Shown in pieces: positions 19,073-27,671 of a DNA stretch of 64,000 nt (position 1 is the stretch's first letter; each line of letters opens with the position of its first letter). The notes beneath the pieces are model-generated. The model did not search any database and was not told the origin of the DNA. It was given only the letters and a program-made list of their open reading frames with translations. The stretch comes from Borreliella chilensis. GTDB lineage: Bacteria; Spirochaetota; Spirochaetia; Borreliales; Borreliaceae. The stretch covers positions 186,001 through 250,000 of the forward strand of contig CP009910.1 of NCBI GenBank assembly GCA_000808095.1, given 5' to 3'. The position numbers were made by a program, and so were the translations under genes.

Positions 19073-19115
19073 AAACACTGTTATTTTAAATTAAAATAGC
19101 GGTGTTTATTTTCAA
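19073..19115 (+). terminator. Terminator after hflC
   Basis: AAACACTGTTATTTTAA (from 19073) pairs with TTAAAATAGCGGTGTTT (to 19107) across up to 17 bp, with two G-U pairs, and is followed by ATTTTC. It sits between hflC and the tRNA-Phe genes. Confidence 0.75.
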
Positions 19116-19225
19116 ATTCAAAACTAGCTATAAACCATCTTTTAGCACTATATTGAAAATCAAAATTTTTAAAGAGTTGACAAACATATATACTTATGAA
19201 AAAATTAAAGTATTAGAATAAAAAG

Positions 19226-19298
19226 GCTGCTGTAGCTCAGTTGGTAGAGCATAGGACTGAAAATCCTTGTGTCAGGAGTTCGATTCTCCTCGGCAGCA
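19226..19298 (+). tRNA. tRNA-Phe (GAA), copy 1
   Basis: Acceptor GCTGCTG (19226-19232) pairs with CGGCAGC (19291-19297, one G-U), discriminator A. The anticodon loop CTGAAAA gives GAA. T-arm AGGAG/CTCCT with TTCGATT loop. CCA is not encoded. Copy 2 follows 19 nt downstream and differs only in the acceptor stem. Confidence 0.96.
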
Positions 19299-19317
19299 TA
19301 TTAATTAAATTGCAATT

Positions 19318-19390
19318 GTCGCTGTAGCTCAGTTGGTAGAGCATAGGACTGAAAATCCTTGTGTCAGGAGTTCGATTCTCCTCGGCGACA
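19318..19390 (+). tRNA. tRNA-Phe (GAA), copy 2
   Basis: Identical to copy 1 from position 4 through the T-arm, but the acceptor is GTCGCTG (19318-19324) pairing with CGGCGAC (19383-19389). Both changed pairs stay Watson-Crick, so the fold is kept. Anticodon GAA, discriminator A, no encoded CCA. Confidence 0.96.
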
Positions 19391-19418
19391 TTTATTTAAA
19401 GATTAAAAGGATTCCAAA

Positions 19419-20996
19419 GTGATACTTAAAGAAATAAAGCAAATAAAAGACCTAAGTGAAAAAGACATAATTTTTGCAGGAATAGGAAATTTATCAAAAC
19501 TTGGCACAAGAGTAACTGAAAAAATTATTAAAATTCTCTCTAAAGGTAATACGCCATACATTCCCGTAATAAAAAAAGAAGAAAATGTATCATATGAAGA
19601 CCTGATAAAAAAAATAAATGAAGACATTTTAAATGATGACCTTAACTATTTAAGAGAAAAGCTAATAGATAATCTAAAAGACGTATATAAACCCTTTAAA
19701 GAAGACGACCCAATATTTTTTAACAAAGGTAAAAAACCACTCATGAAAATAAATACGTTAATGGAGACTGAGCCTAATCAAATTTATTGGAAAGAAATAT
19801 TGGAAGGAAGCTTTAAAATACTGCCAAGACACAAGATAATATCTTTGCAAAAAATCTTATTAGAAATATATCATTATTTTGATGTCCAAAAAATTAGAAC
19901 AAAAGAAAACCTTAAAGATAAAAAAACTTTAAAAAAATTATATTTATATTCTGCTAGAAGAGACTTCGAATTTTTTAAAGGAAAAGTTAAAACAGAAGGC
20001 GATTCAATATTACTACACTCAGTTGACACAACAATTTATTTTCTAATTACAATCGCAAATTTGAACAAAATAAGATCTTTACAAAATGCTCCTCGTTCAA
20101 CTGTCAAATTTTTCCTTGACAAAACTGAATATACCGAATTTACAGAGTTTTTTTATGCAGAAGACATGATACTACAAGCTGCACTCGGTTCATTGCTACA
20201 TTCAATAGGATTAATGCATATAACAATATTAGAAAGCATAGGAAATAAGATCAGTCTTAAAGACAAAAATTTAAAAGAACAACACAAATTAAAAATAGAA
20301 TACTTGGAAAAAAATATTAACATTGCTAAGAATTTATTTAGAACAAGAGAAGATATTTCAGCCATTACAAAAATGATAATCAATGGACAAAAAGACTACC
20401 TTGATGCCACAGGATATCCACAATCAAAATCAAACAAATTTATTCATGAACTTGTTAGAATTTTTTGCATAATAGATACTTACGATGAATTGGTAAATCC
20501 AATAATACTAAAAGAAAGCGTCAATCCTTTAGAAACTGTTAAGTTCTTAATAGAAAATAGCGGAGAATATTGTTGGAGTAGAAAAGACCCAAACGAGCAG
20601 ACAAAAAACAAAAAATTTGACATTAAAATGCTAGAAAATTTTTTAACAATACTTGCACCTTTTGATTATGGACAAATACTAAGTATAAGCAAAAAAGATA
20701 CCGCTGAGAATCTTTTTAAAGCTGCTGTTATTGAATACAAAATGGACATTATGCCAAATTTATCGATAATAAACAAAAAAGAACAAACTTACAAAATAGG
20801 AGAAATAATAATGGATTTTGGCAACAAGGAAATTTTAATCAAAGATGCAAATGGAAATTACAAAAAAAATCCATTAAAAAATATTGATGATTTTGTAATA
20901 AAAAATAACATTCCAGAATTAAATAAAAATGAAATACAACTTATTCTCTTTAGTGATGAAAGAAAATTAAATCCTACAGTATTCTCAAAAAAATAA
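19419..20996 (+). CDS. Degenerate HD-GYP-like protein
   Basis: The 525-residue protein has a middle region (about residues 195-360) that follows the order of an HD-GYP cyclic-di-GMP phosphodiesterase domain: LLHSVDTTIYF (H200), AALGSLLHSIG (261-262), NGQKDYLDATGYP (322-334) and IIDTYDEL (351-358). However the HD pair is HS, the HH before the GYP loop is NG, and the lysine after HDxG is lost, so metal-dependent catalysis is unlikely. Start is GTG at 19419 with AAAAGG 8 nt upstream. It may bind or sense rather than cleave; that is inference. It converges on rsmD with a 23-nt overlap. Confidence 0.7.
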   Translation: MILKEIKQIKDLSEKDIIFAGIGNLSKLGTRVTEKIIKILSKGNTPYIPVIKKEENVSYEDLIKKINEDILNDDLNYLREKLIDNLKDVYKPFKEDDPIFFNKGKKPLMKINTLMETEPNQIYWKEILEGSFKILPRHKIISLQKILLEIYHYFDVQKIRTKENLKDKKTLKKLYLYSARRDFEFFKGKVKTEGDSILLHSVDTTIYFLITIANLNKIRSLQNAPRSTVKFFLDKTEYTEFTEFFYAEDMILQAALGSLLHSIGLMHITILESIGNKISLKDKNLKEQHKLKIEYLEKNINIAKNLFRTREDISAITKMIINGQKDYLDATGYPQSKSNKFIHELVRIFCIIDTYDELVNPIILKESVNPLETVKFLIENSGEYCWSRKDPNEQTKNKKFDIKMLENFLTILAPFDYGQILSISKKDTAENLFKAAVIEYKMDIMPNLSIINKKEQTYKIGEIIMDFGNKEILIKDANGNYKKNPLKNIDDFVIKNNIPELNKNEIQLILFSDERKLNPTVFSKK

Positions 20997-21543
20997 GTTT
21001 TGATCCTCCATATCTTTTCAAATTATAAACTGAAAGCTTTGATGTATTTATATCCAAATCCTCGCTAAAAGGACAATGCATAATAATATTAACTTTATCG
21101 TTTAAAATTTTACCTTTTAAAATAATCTCAAGTAAGTTAACTTTATTTTTATAATTAAAAGGGGGATCAAGATAAATAAAATCATAAAAAAGATCTTTTT
21201 TGCCCAAAAAATCTTCTGCTGTTTGGAAAAAAAACCTATAAGGTTCTTCAACAAAACTAAAATTTTTCACTAATGCAATTTTAGTTTTTTTATTACATTC
21301 GACAAGGTGAGCAAGTCCGGCTCCCCTACTAAGAGCTTCAACAGACATTATTCCAGTTCCCGCAAAAACATCTAGAAATTTTGAGTTAATAATATCTTTA
21401 AAAATAATAGAAAAAAATGCTTCTCTGACAAGAGACATCACGGGGCGAACACCACCTGTTTTAGGAAATAAAACTTTTCTACCTTTATATTTACCCGAAC
21501 TTACATACATAAATGAAGATTTTAAACCAATTTTAAAAAACAT
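20974..21543 (-). CDS. rsmD: 16S rRNA guanine-966 N2-methyltransferase
   Basis: RsmD methylates G966 of 16S rRNA. The 189-residue product shows SGKYKGRKVLFPK, RPVMSLVREAFFSII, the SAM-binding FLDVFAGTGIMSVEALSRGA and the catalytic DPPF motif in YLDPPFNYK. The ATG at 21543 or the one at codon 12 could be the start; neither has a clear ribosome site, and the shorter form begins nearer the family's usual N terminus. The 3' end overlaps the convergent HD-GYP-like gene. Confidence 0.92.
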   Translation of the reverse strand: MFFKIGLKSSFMYVSSGKYKGRKVLFPKTGGVRPVMSLVREAFFSIIFKDIINSKFLDVFAGTGIMSVEALSRGAGLAHLVECNKKTKIALVKNFSFVEEPYRFFFQTAEDFLGKKDLFYDFIYLDPPFNYKNKVNLLEIILKGKILNDKVNIIMHCPFSEDLDINTSKLSVYNLKRYGGSKLIFLRIL

Positions 21544-21595
21544 TAAATATACAAAATTAAATTTTTGCTATAATCTTATTTTAAGAGAGAAAAGT

Positions 21596-22432
21596 ATGAA
21601 AGGCATTATTCTAGCAGCTGGGTATGGAACAAGATTTTTACCAATAACAAAAACAATTCCAAAAGAAATGCTACCAATTTTAAACAAACCAGCCATAGAT
21701 TACATTATCCAAGAATTTATCGATTCAGGAATAAAAGACATTTTAATAATAAGCTCAAGACGAAAAAAAGTTCTTGAGGATTATTTTGATAAAGAAATTG
21801 AACTCGAAAATATTTTTTTAAAAGAAAATAAAAAAAATGAATTAGAAATGATCAAAAACAAAAACATTAATACAAGTTTCATAAGGCAAAAAGAAATGTT
21901 GGGCACAGGAAATGCACTACTTTATGCAAAACCTTGGATAAATAGAGAACCTGTGATTGTAGCTTATCCTGACGATCTTCACATAGGAAATACCCCATTA
22001 AGCTTACAATTGATCAAGCTTCATGAAAAAACTGGTCAAAATATATTATCTATTATTGAAAATCCAGAGAATCTAAACAGATATGGGATAATAGATCTCT
22101 ACAAAGATAAAATACATGTAAAAAATATTGTTGAAAAACCAAAAATTGGAAGTGAGCCCAGCAATAAAGCATCTATTGGAAGATTTTTGTATAACTATGA
22201 GTTTTTTGAACATTTAGAAGAAGGATTCAAATTGCACCAAAAAGGGGAATATTACCACACTTATGCTTTAAAAAAGCTGATGGATCAAAAAAAAGTATTA
22301 TATAAAAATATTGAGGGGAAAAGAATTGACATAGGTACTATTGAAGGTTATTTAGAAGCAATAATAAATTTCGCAAAAAAAGATAAAAATCTAATAAAAA
22401 TTATAAAAAAAGAGATTAATGAAAACGATTAA
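21596..22432 (+). CDS. galU: UTP--glucose-1-phosphate uridylyltransferase
   Basis: This enzyme makes UDP-glucose from UTP and glucose-1-phosphate. The 278-residue product has the nucleotidyltransferase signature AAGYGTRFLPITKTIPKEMLP at residues 6-26 and later the EKP and IDIGT motifs (VEKPKIGSEPS, RIDIGTIEGYLEA). GAGA precedes the ATG by a few nt. UDP-glucose could feed glycolipid synthesis, a known feature of Borrelia membranes. Its 3' end overlaps the next gene by 14 nt. Confidence 0.94.
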   Translation: MKGIILAAGYGTRFLPITKTIPKEMLPILNKPAIDYIIQEFIDSGIKDILIISSRRKKVLEDYFDKEIELENIFLKENKKNELEMIKNKNINTSFIRQKEMLGTGNALLYAKPWINREPVIVAYPDDLHIGNTPLSLQLIKLHEKTGQNILSIIENPENLNRYGIIDLYKDKIHVKNIVEKPKIGSEPSNKASIGRFLYNYEFFEHLEEGFKLHQKGEYYHTYALKKLMDQKKVLYKNIEGKRIDIGTIEGYLEAIINFAKKDKNLIKIIKKEINEND

Positions 22433-24131
22433 AAGGGATCTAGAATTTTACGATTCCCTTACCACATTGAAGAAATACATAATCAAATATATAGAAGAAA
22501 AAGTTTTAAAATATAGTATTTCTTCCCAACTTTACAAATTAGAAAAAACAGAAATAATCGAACTTATAAAGATTAGCAATAATTATGAAAAGGAAAAAAA
22601 TGCATTAAACACTTCACTTGAAGAATATTTTTACAAAAAAACTCAAAATGAAATAATTAAAAAATGGATACTAGAAATAATAAGAAATAAAAACTTATCT
22701 CAAATAAGCAAAGAAACTAATTTCAACACAAAAAAGATGGGAATACAATATAAATTAAAATCCAATAACTTTTTAAAACTCATTGAAATACAAAATAATC
22801 CTTATTATTCTCAAGAAAAAAAAGATATTTACAAACAAATGATATTAAATTTTTCTAGCAATATTAACATTGCCAACTTAGAGCAAACAATAGATATCCT
22901 AATAGCTGTAAGAAACAAAAATAAAACTAAAATCTTAAGCATATTAAATAAGAATTTAAAAAATCAATCAGAGAATCAAAAAATTTTTAAATCAAGCTTA
23001 ATCAACAAAGAAAGTAGGCTAATAAAACTAAAAAAAATACTCATTCTTACATATTGGCCAGTCGGATGTTTGAGTAAAAATATTTTTATCAAAATTATAA
23101 TAAAACATTACAAGTTCTTGGAAGAAGAAATTTTAGCACTAAAATACAATGAAATTTTAAAATATTTACGTGCAATCAAAACTTTAAATCTTAACGAAAT
23201 TTTTTATAAAGGTTCGAATAAAAATATCAACTTTAATTATTTTTTCAGTGATTTTACACAATACACCCCAAAAGATTTTAAAAATACATTAAAATGTTAT
23301 TTATATATAATTGAAAAAACAATAACAAAAAAGTATTTAAATTGGTTTTTTAAAGATAAAATTTCGAACAATTGGGAAGCCTTCATAGATGCTCTTGAAT
23401 ACATTGAAAAATACAAGTTAATCAACATAAAAGAAAAAATCAAAGAAATTATAACTGCAAAACTTCAAGCAGAAGATTTTTTTATATCCTTTGACAAAAC
23501 AAATTTCAACCCTTACGAAAGCTCCATCATATTTAAAGAAAAATATATTAAAAACATATTCTTAAAAAGCATTATGAGTTATGTCAAAGAAAATTCTCAG
23601 AATATAGAAACTTATGGATGGATTGCATTCTACATTTATGCTGATTCCAAGGATAAAAAAAATTTTTGTCAACACATGAAAGAATTTTTCAAAAATAAAA
23701 ACTTCGAAGTACAAAATCAAATATTTGTATATTTTCTATCTTTTTATCCAAATATCGAAAATGAGCATTTCAATTTTATATCAAATATGCTACTTTACCT
23801 TGACGAAAATAAAATTGCAATACCTAAAAAAATAATAAAAATGCAAAAAATAAATCCCAATCAGTTAGATTACCAAAAATCATATCTTTTAATAAAATTA
23901 TTAAAAACAAGATCAAGAATTCTAAAAATTATTCTCAAAAATATAAGATTTAATCTTATTGAAAAAATAAAAGATGAAAATGAAAAACAATTATTACCTG
24001 CAATATACTATTTGATATATTGTGAGAATCTGGTAGAATTAAAAAACAATAAAGAGATAAAATCTAATGAAAAAAATGGCTTATTAGAATTTATTTCTTT
24101 TTTTCAAAACAAAATTGGAACAAGAAAATAA
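22419..24131 (+). CDS. Large cytoplasmic protein of unknown function
   Basis: I do not recognise a family for this 570-residue protein. It is rich in Lys, Asn and Ile, predicted mostly helical, with no signal peptide or long membrane segment. The start ATG lies inside the end of galU (14-nt overlap), so translation is coupled. No catalytic motif stands out. The following TPR gene begins 62 nt later, where a TATAAT at 24179-24184 might act as a separate promoter. Confidence 0.7.
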   Translation: MKTIKRDLEFYDSLTTLKKYIIKYIEEKVLKYSISSQLYKLEKTEIIELIKISNNYEKEKNALNTSLEEYFYKKTQNEIIKKWILEIIRNKNLSQISKETNFNTKKMGIQYKLKSNNFLKLIEIQNNPYYSQEKKDIYKQMILNFSSNINIANLEQTIDILIAVRNKNKTKILSILNKNLKNQSENQKIFKSSLINKESRLIKLKKILILTYWPVGCLSKNIFIKIIIKHYKFLEEEILALKYNEILKYLRAIKTLNLNEIFYKGSNKNINFNYFFSDFTQYTPKDFKNTLKCYLYIIEKTITKKYLNWFFKDKISNNWEAFIDALEYIEKYKLINIKEKIKEIITAKLQAEDFFISFDKTNFNPYESSIIFKEKYIKNIFLKSIMSYVKENSQNIETYGWIAFYIYADSKDKKNFCQHMKEFFKNKNFEVQNQIFVYFLSFYPNIENEHFNFISNMLLYLDENKIAIPKKIIKMQKINPNQLDYQKSYLLIKLLKTRSRILKIILKNIRFNLIEKIKDENEKQLLPAIYYLIYCENLVELKNNKEIKSNEKNGLLEFISFFQNKIGTRK

Positions 24132-24193
24132 ATTTTAAAAAAATTTATGGAATCTGAAGACATTACATCTAAAATAAATATAATGGGAACAAA

Positions 24194-24961
24194 ATGAAGA
24201 TTTATTTATTGTTAAATAAAAATTTTACAATTTTTATTTTATTTCTAATTTTAATATTTAATTCAAAATTGGCATATTCTCAAAGGCTAATTAGAATTGG
24301 CAAAGAAGAAATGAAAAACAAAAATTACATTCAAGCAATTGAAACTCTAAGCGACGCTATTAAAAAATATCCAAAAGTACAACTAGGCTACTACTTTTTA
24401 TCAGTAGCATACAGAGAAAATAACCAACTAACAGAAGCAGAAGGAGCTCTGCTTGATGGAATTGCAATAGGAGGTGAGATTGATTACATACTATATTATG
24501 AATTAGGCAACATAATGTTTAACAGAGGAGAAGGTTATTACCCTCTAGCAATAAAATATTATTCTAATTCTATCAAAAGTAAGCCCAATTATGACAGCGC
24601 ACTACTAAACAGAGCTAATGCTTATGTTCAACAGGGCAAAATAACATCTAAAGAAAAAGAATATCAAAAAGCCTGGGATTCATATACTATGGCTATCCAC
24701 GACTATTCACAATTTATTACCCTTAGGTCAAAAACAGAAAAAAAAGACAACATTTTGCTTATAATAAGCTATTTAAGAGATGAAAAAATTAATCTTGAAA
24801 AACTTGACAAAAGTTTAAAAGGACGTGCTGAGCATATTGTATACGCAAAAGAAGATAAAAATAAAATACTCAAAGATAGTTTTAAAGACAGCCTAGAAAC
24901 AAATTCTTTAATTGAGCTAGAAAAACTTAACTGGCAAGAGGAGTTATACATAGATGAATAA
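24194..24961 (+). CDS. Secreted or membrane-anchored TPR protein
   Basis: The 255-residue product has a basic start and a hydrophobic segment (about residues 11-27) ending in LAYSQ, a likely signal peptide, then three to four TPR-like units (residues about 35-170, for example YIQAIETLSDAIKKYPKVQLGYYFLSVAY). The C-terminal 80 residues are charged helix. It overlaps lmp1 by 8 nt and has the same kind of architecture, so it may act with Lmp1 at the envelope. No lipobox is seen. Confidence 0.8.
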   Translation: MKIYLLLNKNFTIFILFLILIFNSKLAYSQRLIRIGKEEMKNKNYIQAIETLSDAIKKYPKVQLGYYFLSVAYRENNQLTEAEGALLDGIAIGGEIDYILYYELGNIMFNRGEGYYPLAIKYYSNSIKSKPNYDSALLNRANAYVQQGKITSKEKEYQKAWDSYTMAIHDYSQFITLRSKTEKKDNILLIISYLRDEKINLEKLDKSLKGRAEHIVYAKEDKNKILKDSFKDSLETNSLIELEKLNWQEELYIDE

Positions 24962-27665
24962 AAAACGTACAAATTTTTCAGTATTATTGCTTTTAATTTT
25001 TTTACTTATCTCATCATTTGGAGGCTTTGGTTACTATATATACCAAAGCAAATTAAACGACAAAAACCAAGAAATAATGCTAAACGAAATTAAAAACAGT
25101 ATAATAGAAAGAAACTATAAAAAAGCATATTCTGTTGCAAAACTTCTGCAAGACAAATACCCTCAAAATGAAGACATTTCAATGCTTACAAATACACTAG
25201 CAGAAATTGCTAATAGCAGCCCTTTTGAATCAAACGACTTACAAAGAGATTCTGCAAATCAAATATTAGACAAAATCAAAGGCCAAGATAATACAAAAAC
25301 AAATGAAAACGAAAATTTTGATATAGCATTTAATAATAGATACATTAAAGACACCGCAATAACAGAAAACTACTCTAACAGGGCAGATGACATTGGCATT
25401 GAAGATGAAGACATATCTGAATTTAAAAAAAGCAAAATCCCAGAAAAAATAAACCCAGATACAAAACCAAAAGAAGAAAATCAAACAATACAACCTCTAA
25501 ATCTTAAATCAAATATTAATGACCAAAAAAATTTATTTAATCTGGAAAAGATAAAAAAAAAATTAAATGAAAAATCAAACAGTGAGAATATCTTAGACAA
25601 ATCTCAAAAAATAGAAAATGATAAGCAGAACATAGATTTTCCCAAAGAAAAAAATCCAGAACATATTTTTAAAAAAACAGACATCAATAAACATCCAGAC
25701 AATGATAATACTACACCTTTAAAAAAAATTCCTTCAGACCCCCAAAAAGAAAGTGATCTTTCTCCACCCAGTCAAACAATAATTGGAAAAATCCAAAGAC
25801 CATATAGTTACTTGATAAAAAAAGAACTCTATGAAATATTAGATGACATTAATACAGGCAGGGTAAAACTTGGAAAAAACAGATTAAAAGAATTAATTAA
25901 AAAAGGCTTAAGCAATAAATTCCAAAAAGTAAATGAATTGATTGAAAGTTTAAAAAATAAAGATGCTTCTAATTTACTATTAACCTTAATAAAAAAAGAT
26001 ATTGAACCAAATCTAGTCAATATACCAAAAGATCCTTACAAAAAAGACATCCCCAAATTAAATAAAAAAGACAAGAAAAATCAACACTTGGAAGACCTTA
26101 AATCTAAAGTTTATTCAATAAAACCTGTTGATCTTGAAAACACAAAAACCCGTCAGCAAGCCCTTAAGGATTTAAACGAATTCTTAAAAACAAACCCTAA
26201 CGACACTTATGCCTCTAAAGCTTTAGCTCAAGCTAATAAAATACAACACTTGGAAGACCTTAAATCTAAAGTTTATTCAATAAAACCTGTTGATCTTGAA
26301 AACACAAAAACTCGTCAGCAAGCCCTTAAGGATTTAAACGAATTCTTAAAAACAAACCCTAACGACACTTATGCCTCTAAAGCTTTAGCTCAAGCTAATA
26401 AAATACAACACTTGGAAGACCTTAAATCTAAAGTTTATTCAATAAAACCTGTTGATCTTGAAAACACAAAAACTCGTCAGCAAGCCCTTAAGGATTTAAA
26501 CGAATTCTTAAAAACAAACCCTAATGACATTTATGCCTCTAAAATTTTAGCGCAAGCTTATGAAAATAGTAAAGATTTGCCAAAAGCAGAAAATTTATAT
26601 GAAAAAATTGCAAACCTCACAAATACTCAAGAAGATTTCTATAAACTTGGAATAATTAGATTCAAGCTTAAAAAGTATGAACATTCAATAAAATCATTTG
26701 ATCAAGCAATAAAACTAAACCCAAATCATAAAAAAGCGCATAATAACAAAGGAATAGCTTTAATGATGCTAAACGAAAACAAAAAAGCAATAGAATCTTT
26801 TGAGAAAGCCATACAAATTGATAAAAATTATGACATTGCCTACTACCAAAAAGGAATAGCAGAGGAAAAAAATGGCAATATGCAACAAGCATTTACCAGT
26901 TTTACAAATGCCTACAATCTCACTAAAAAACTAAATTATGCATTAAAAGCTGGAATAATAGCAAACAACTTAGGCAACTTCAAAAAAAGTGAAGAATATT
27001 TAAGCTTTTTTAATGAAAATGCAAAAAAACATAACGAAATTGCTATTTATAACCTATCAATAGCAAAATTTGAGAACAATAAACTTGAAGAATCTCTTGA
27101 AACCATAAACAAAGCCATTAACTTAAATCCAGAAAAAAGCGAATATTTATATTTAAAAGCATCTATAAATCTTAAAAACAAAAATTATCAAAATGCCATG
27201 TCACTTTACAGTTTAGTAATTGAAAAAAACCCTGAAAATATTTCAGCCTATATAAATCTAGCAAAGGCATACGAAAAAACAGGAAATAAAACTCTAGCAA
27301 TCTCAACTCTTGAAAAGATAATAAATAAAAACAATAAATTAGCCTTAAACAATCTTGGAATACTTTACAAAAAAGAAAAAAATTATCAAAAAGCAATTGA
27401 AATTTTTGAAAAAGCAATAACCAATTCAGATATTGAAGCAAAATATAATCTTGCAACCACCTTGATTGAAATGAATGACAACACAAGAGCTAAAGACCTT
27501 CTCAAGGAATACACAAAATTAAAACCAAACAATCCAGAAGCCTTGCATGCACTAGGAATAATAGAATACAACGAAAATAACAATGATCAAACATTAAGAG
27601 AACTTATCAAAAAATTTCCAAATTACAAAAAAAATGAAAATATTAAAAAAATAATAGGAATATAA
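24954..27665 (+). CDS. lmp1: Surface-located membrane protein 1 (Lmp1)
   Basis: Lmp1 is described as a surface-exposed Borrelia protein that helps resist host antibody. The 903-residue product has an N-terminal hydrophobic anchor (about residues 11-30), a charged Lys/Asn/Pro-rich region to about 370, three 54-residue repeats (377-430, 431-484, 485-538), then a long TPR array (about 545-890). As I recall, the B31 protein is 1,119 residues with seven such repeats; the difference of 216 residues equals exactly four repeats. AGAGGAG lies about 10 nt before the ATG. It overlaps the upstream TPR gene by 8 nt. Confidence 0.93.
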   Translation: MNKKRTNFSVLLLLIFLLISSFGGFGYYIYQSKLNDKNQEIMLNEIKNSIIERNYKKAYSVAKLLQDKYPQNEDISMLTNTLAEIANSSPFESNDLQRDSANQILDKIKGQDNTKTNENENFDIAFNNRYIKDTAITENYSNRADDIGIEDEDISEFKKSKIPEKINPDTKPKEENQTIQPLNLKSNINDQKNLFNLEKIKKKLNEKSNSENILDKSQKIENDKQNIDFPKEKNPEHIFKKTDINKHPDNDNTTPLKKIPSDPQKESDLSPPSQTIIGKIQRPYSYLIKKELYEILDDINTGRVKLGKNRLKELIKKGLSNKFQKVNELIESLKNKDASNLLLTLIKKDIEPNLVNIPKDPYKKDIPKLNKKDKKNQHLEDLKSKVYSIKPVDLENTKTRQQALKDLNEFLKTNPNDTYASKALAQANKIQHLEDLKSKVYSIKPVDLENTKTRQQALKDLNEFLKTNPNDTYASKALAQANKIQHLEDLKSKVYSIKPVDLENTKTRQQALKDLNEFLKTNPNDIYASKILAQAYENSKDLPKAENLYEKIANLTNTQEDFYKLGIIRFKLKKYEHSIKSFDQAIKLNPNHKKAHNNKGIALMMLNENKKAIESFEKAIQIDKNYDIAYYQKGIAEEKNGNMQQAFTSFTNAYNLTKKLNYALKAGIIANNLGNFKKSEEYLSFFNENAKKHNEIAIYNLSIAKFENNKLEESLETINKAINLNPEKSEYLYLKASINLKNKNYQNAMSLYSLVIEKNPENISAYINLAKAYEKTGNKTLAISTLEKIINKNNKLALNNLGILYKKEKNYQKAIEIFEKAITNSDIEAKYNLATTLIEMNDNTRAKDLLKEYTKLKPNNPEALHALGIIEYNENNNDQTLRELIKKFPNYKKNENIKKIIGI
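26082..26567 (+). repeat. Three tandem 162-bp repeats inside lmp1
   Basis: Units begin at 26082, 26244 and 26406 and encode 54 residues each, starting QHLEDLKSKVYS. Units 1 and 2 differ by one silent change (ACC/ACT codon for Thr); unit 3 diverges only over its last 40 nt or so. The period is a multiple of three, so gain or loss of units keeps the frame. Confidence 0.95.
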
Positions 27666-27671
27666 ATTTAA

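Noticed and set aside
19178-19195. TTGACA (19178) with TATACT (19190) as the tRNA-Phe promoter
   Set aside because: The spacer is only 6 nt; no -10 at 16-18 nt is convincing. The real promoter is probably in this stretch, but I cannot place it.
26082-26567. The tandem repeats as a CRISPR array
   Set aside because: Units are 162 bp, contiguous, without spacers, and encode a regular protein repeat.
27172-27486. Minus-strand ORF opposite the Lmp1 TPR array
   Set aside because: Its Leu/Phe/Gln-rich composition is the complement of Lys/Asn/Glu codons; an artefact of base composition.
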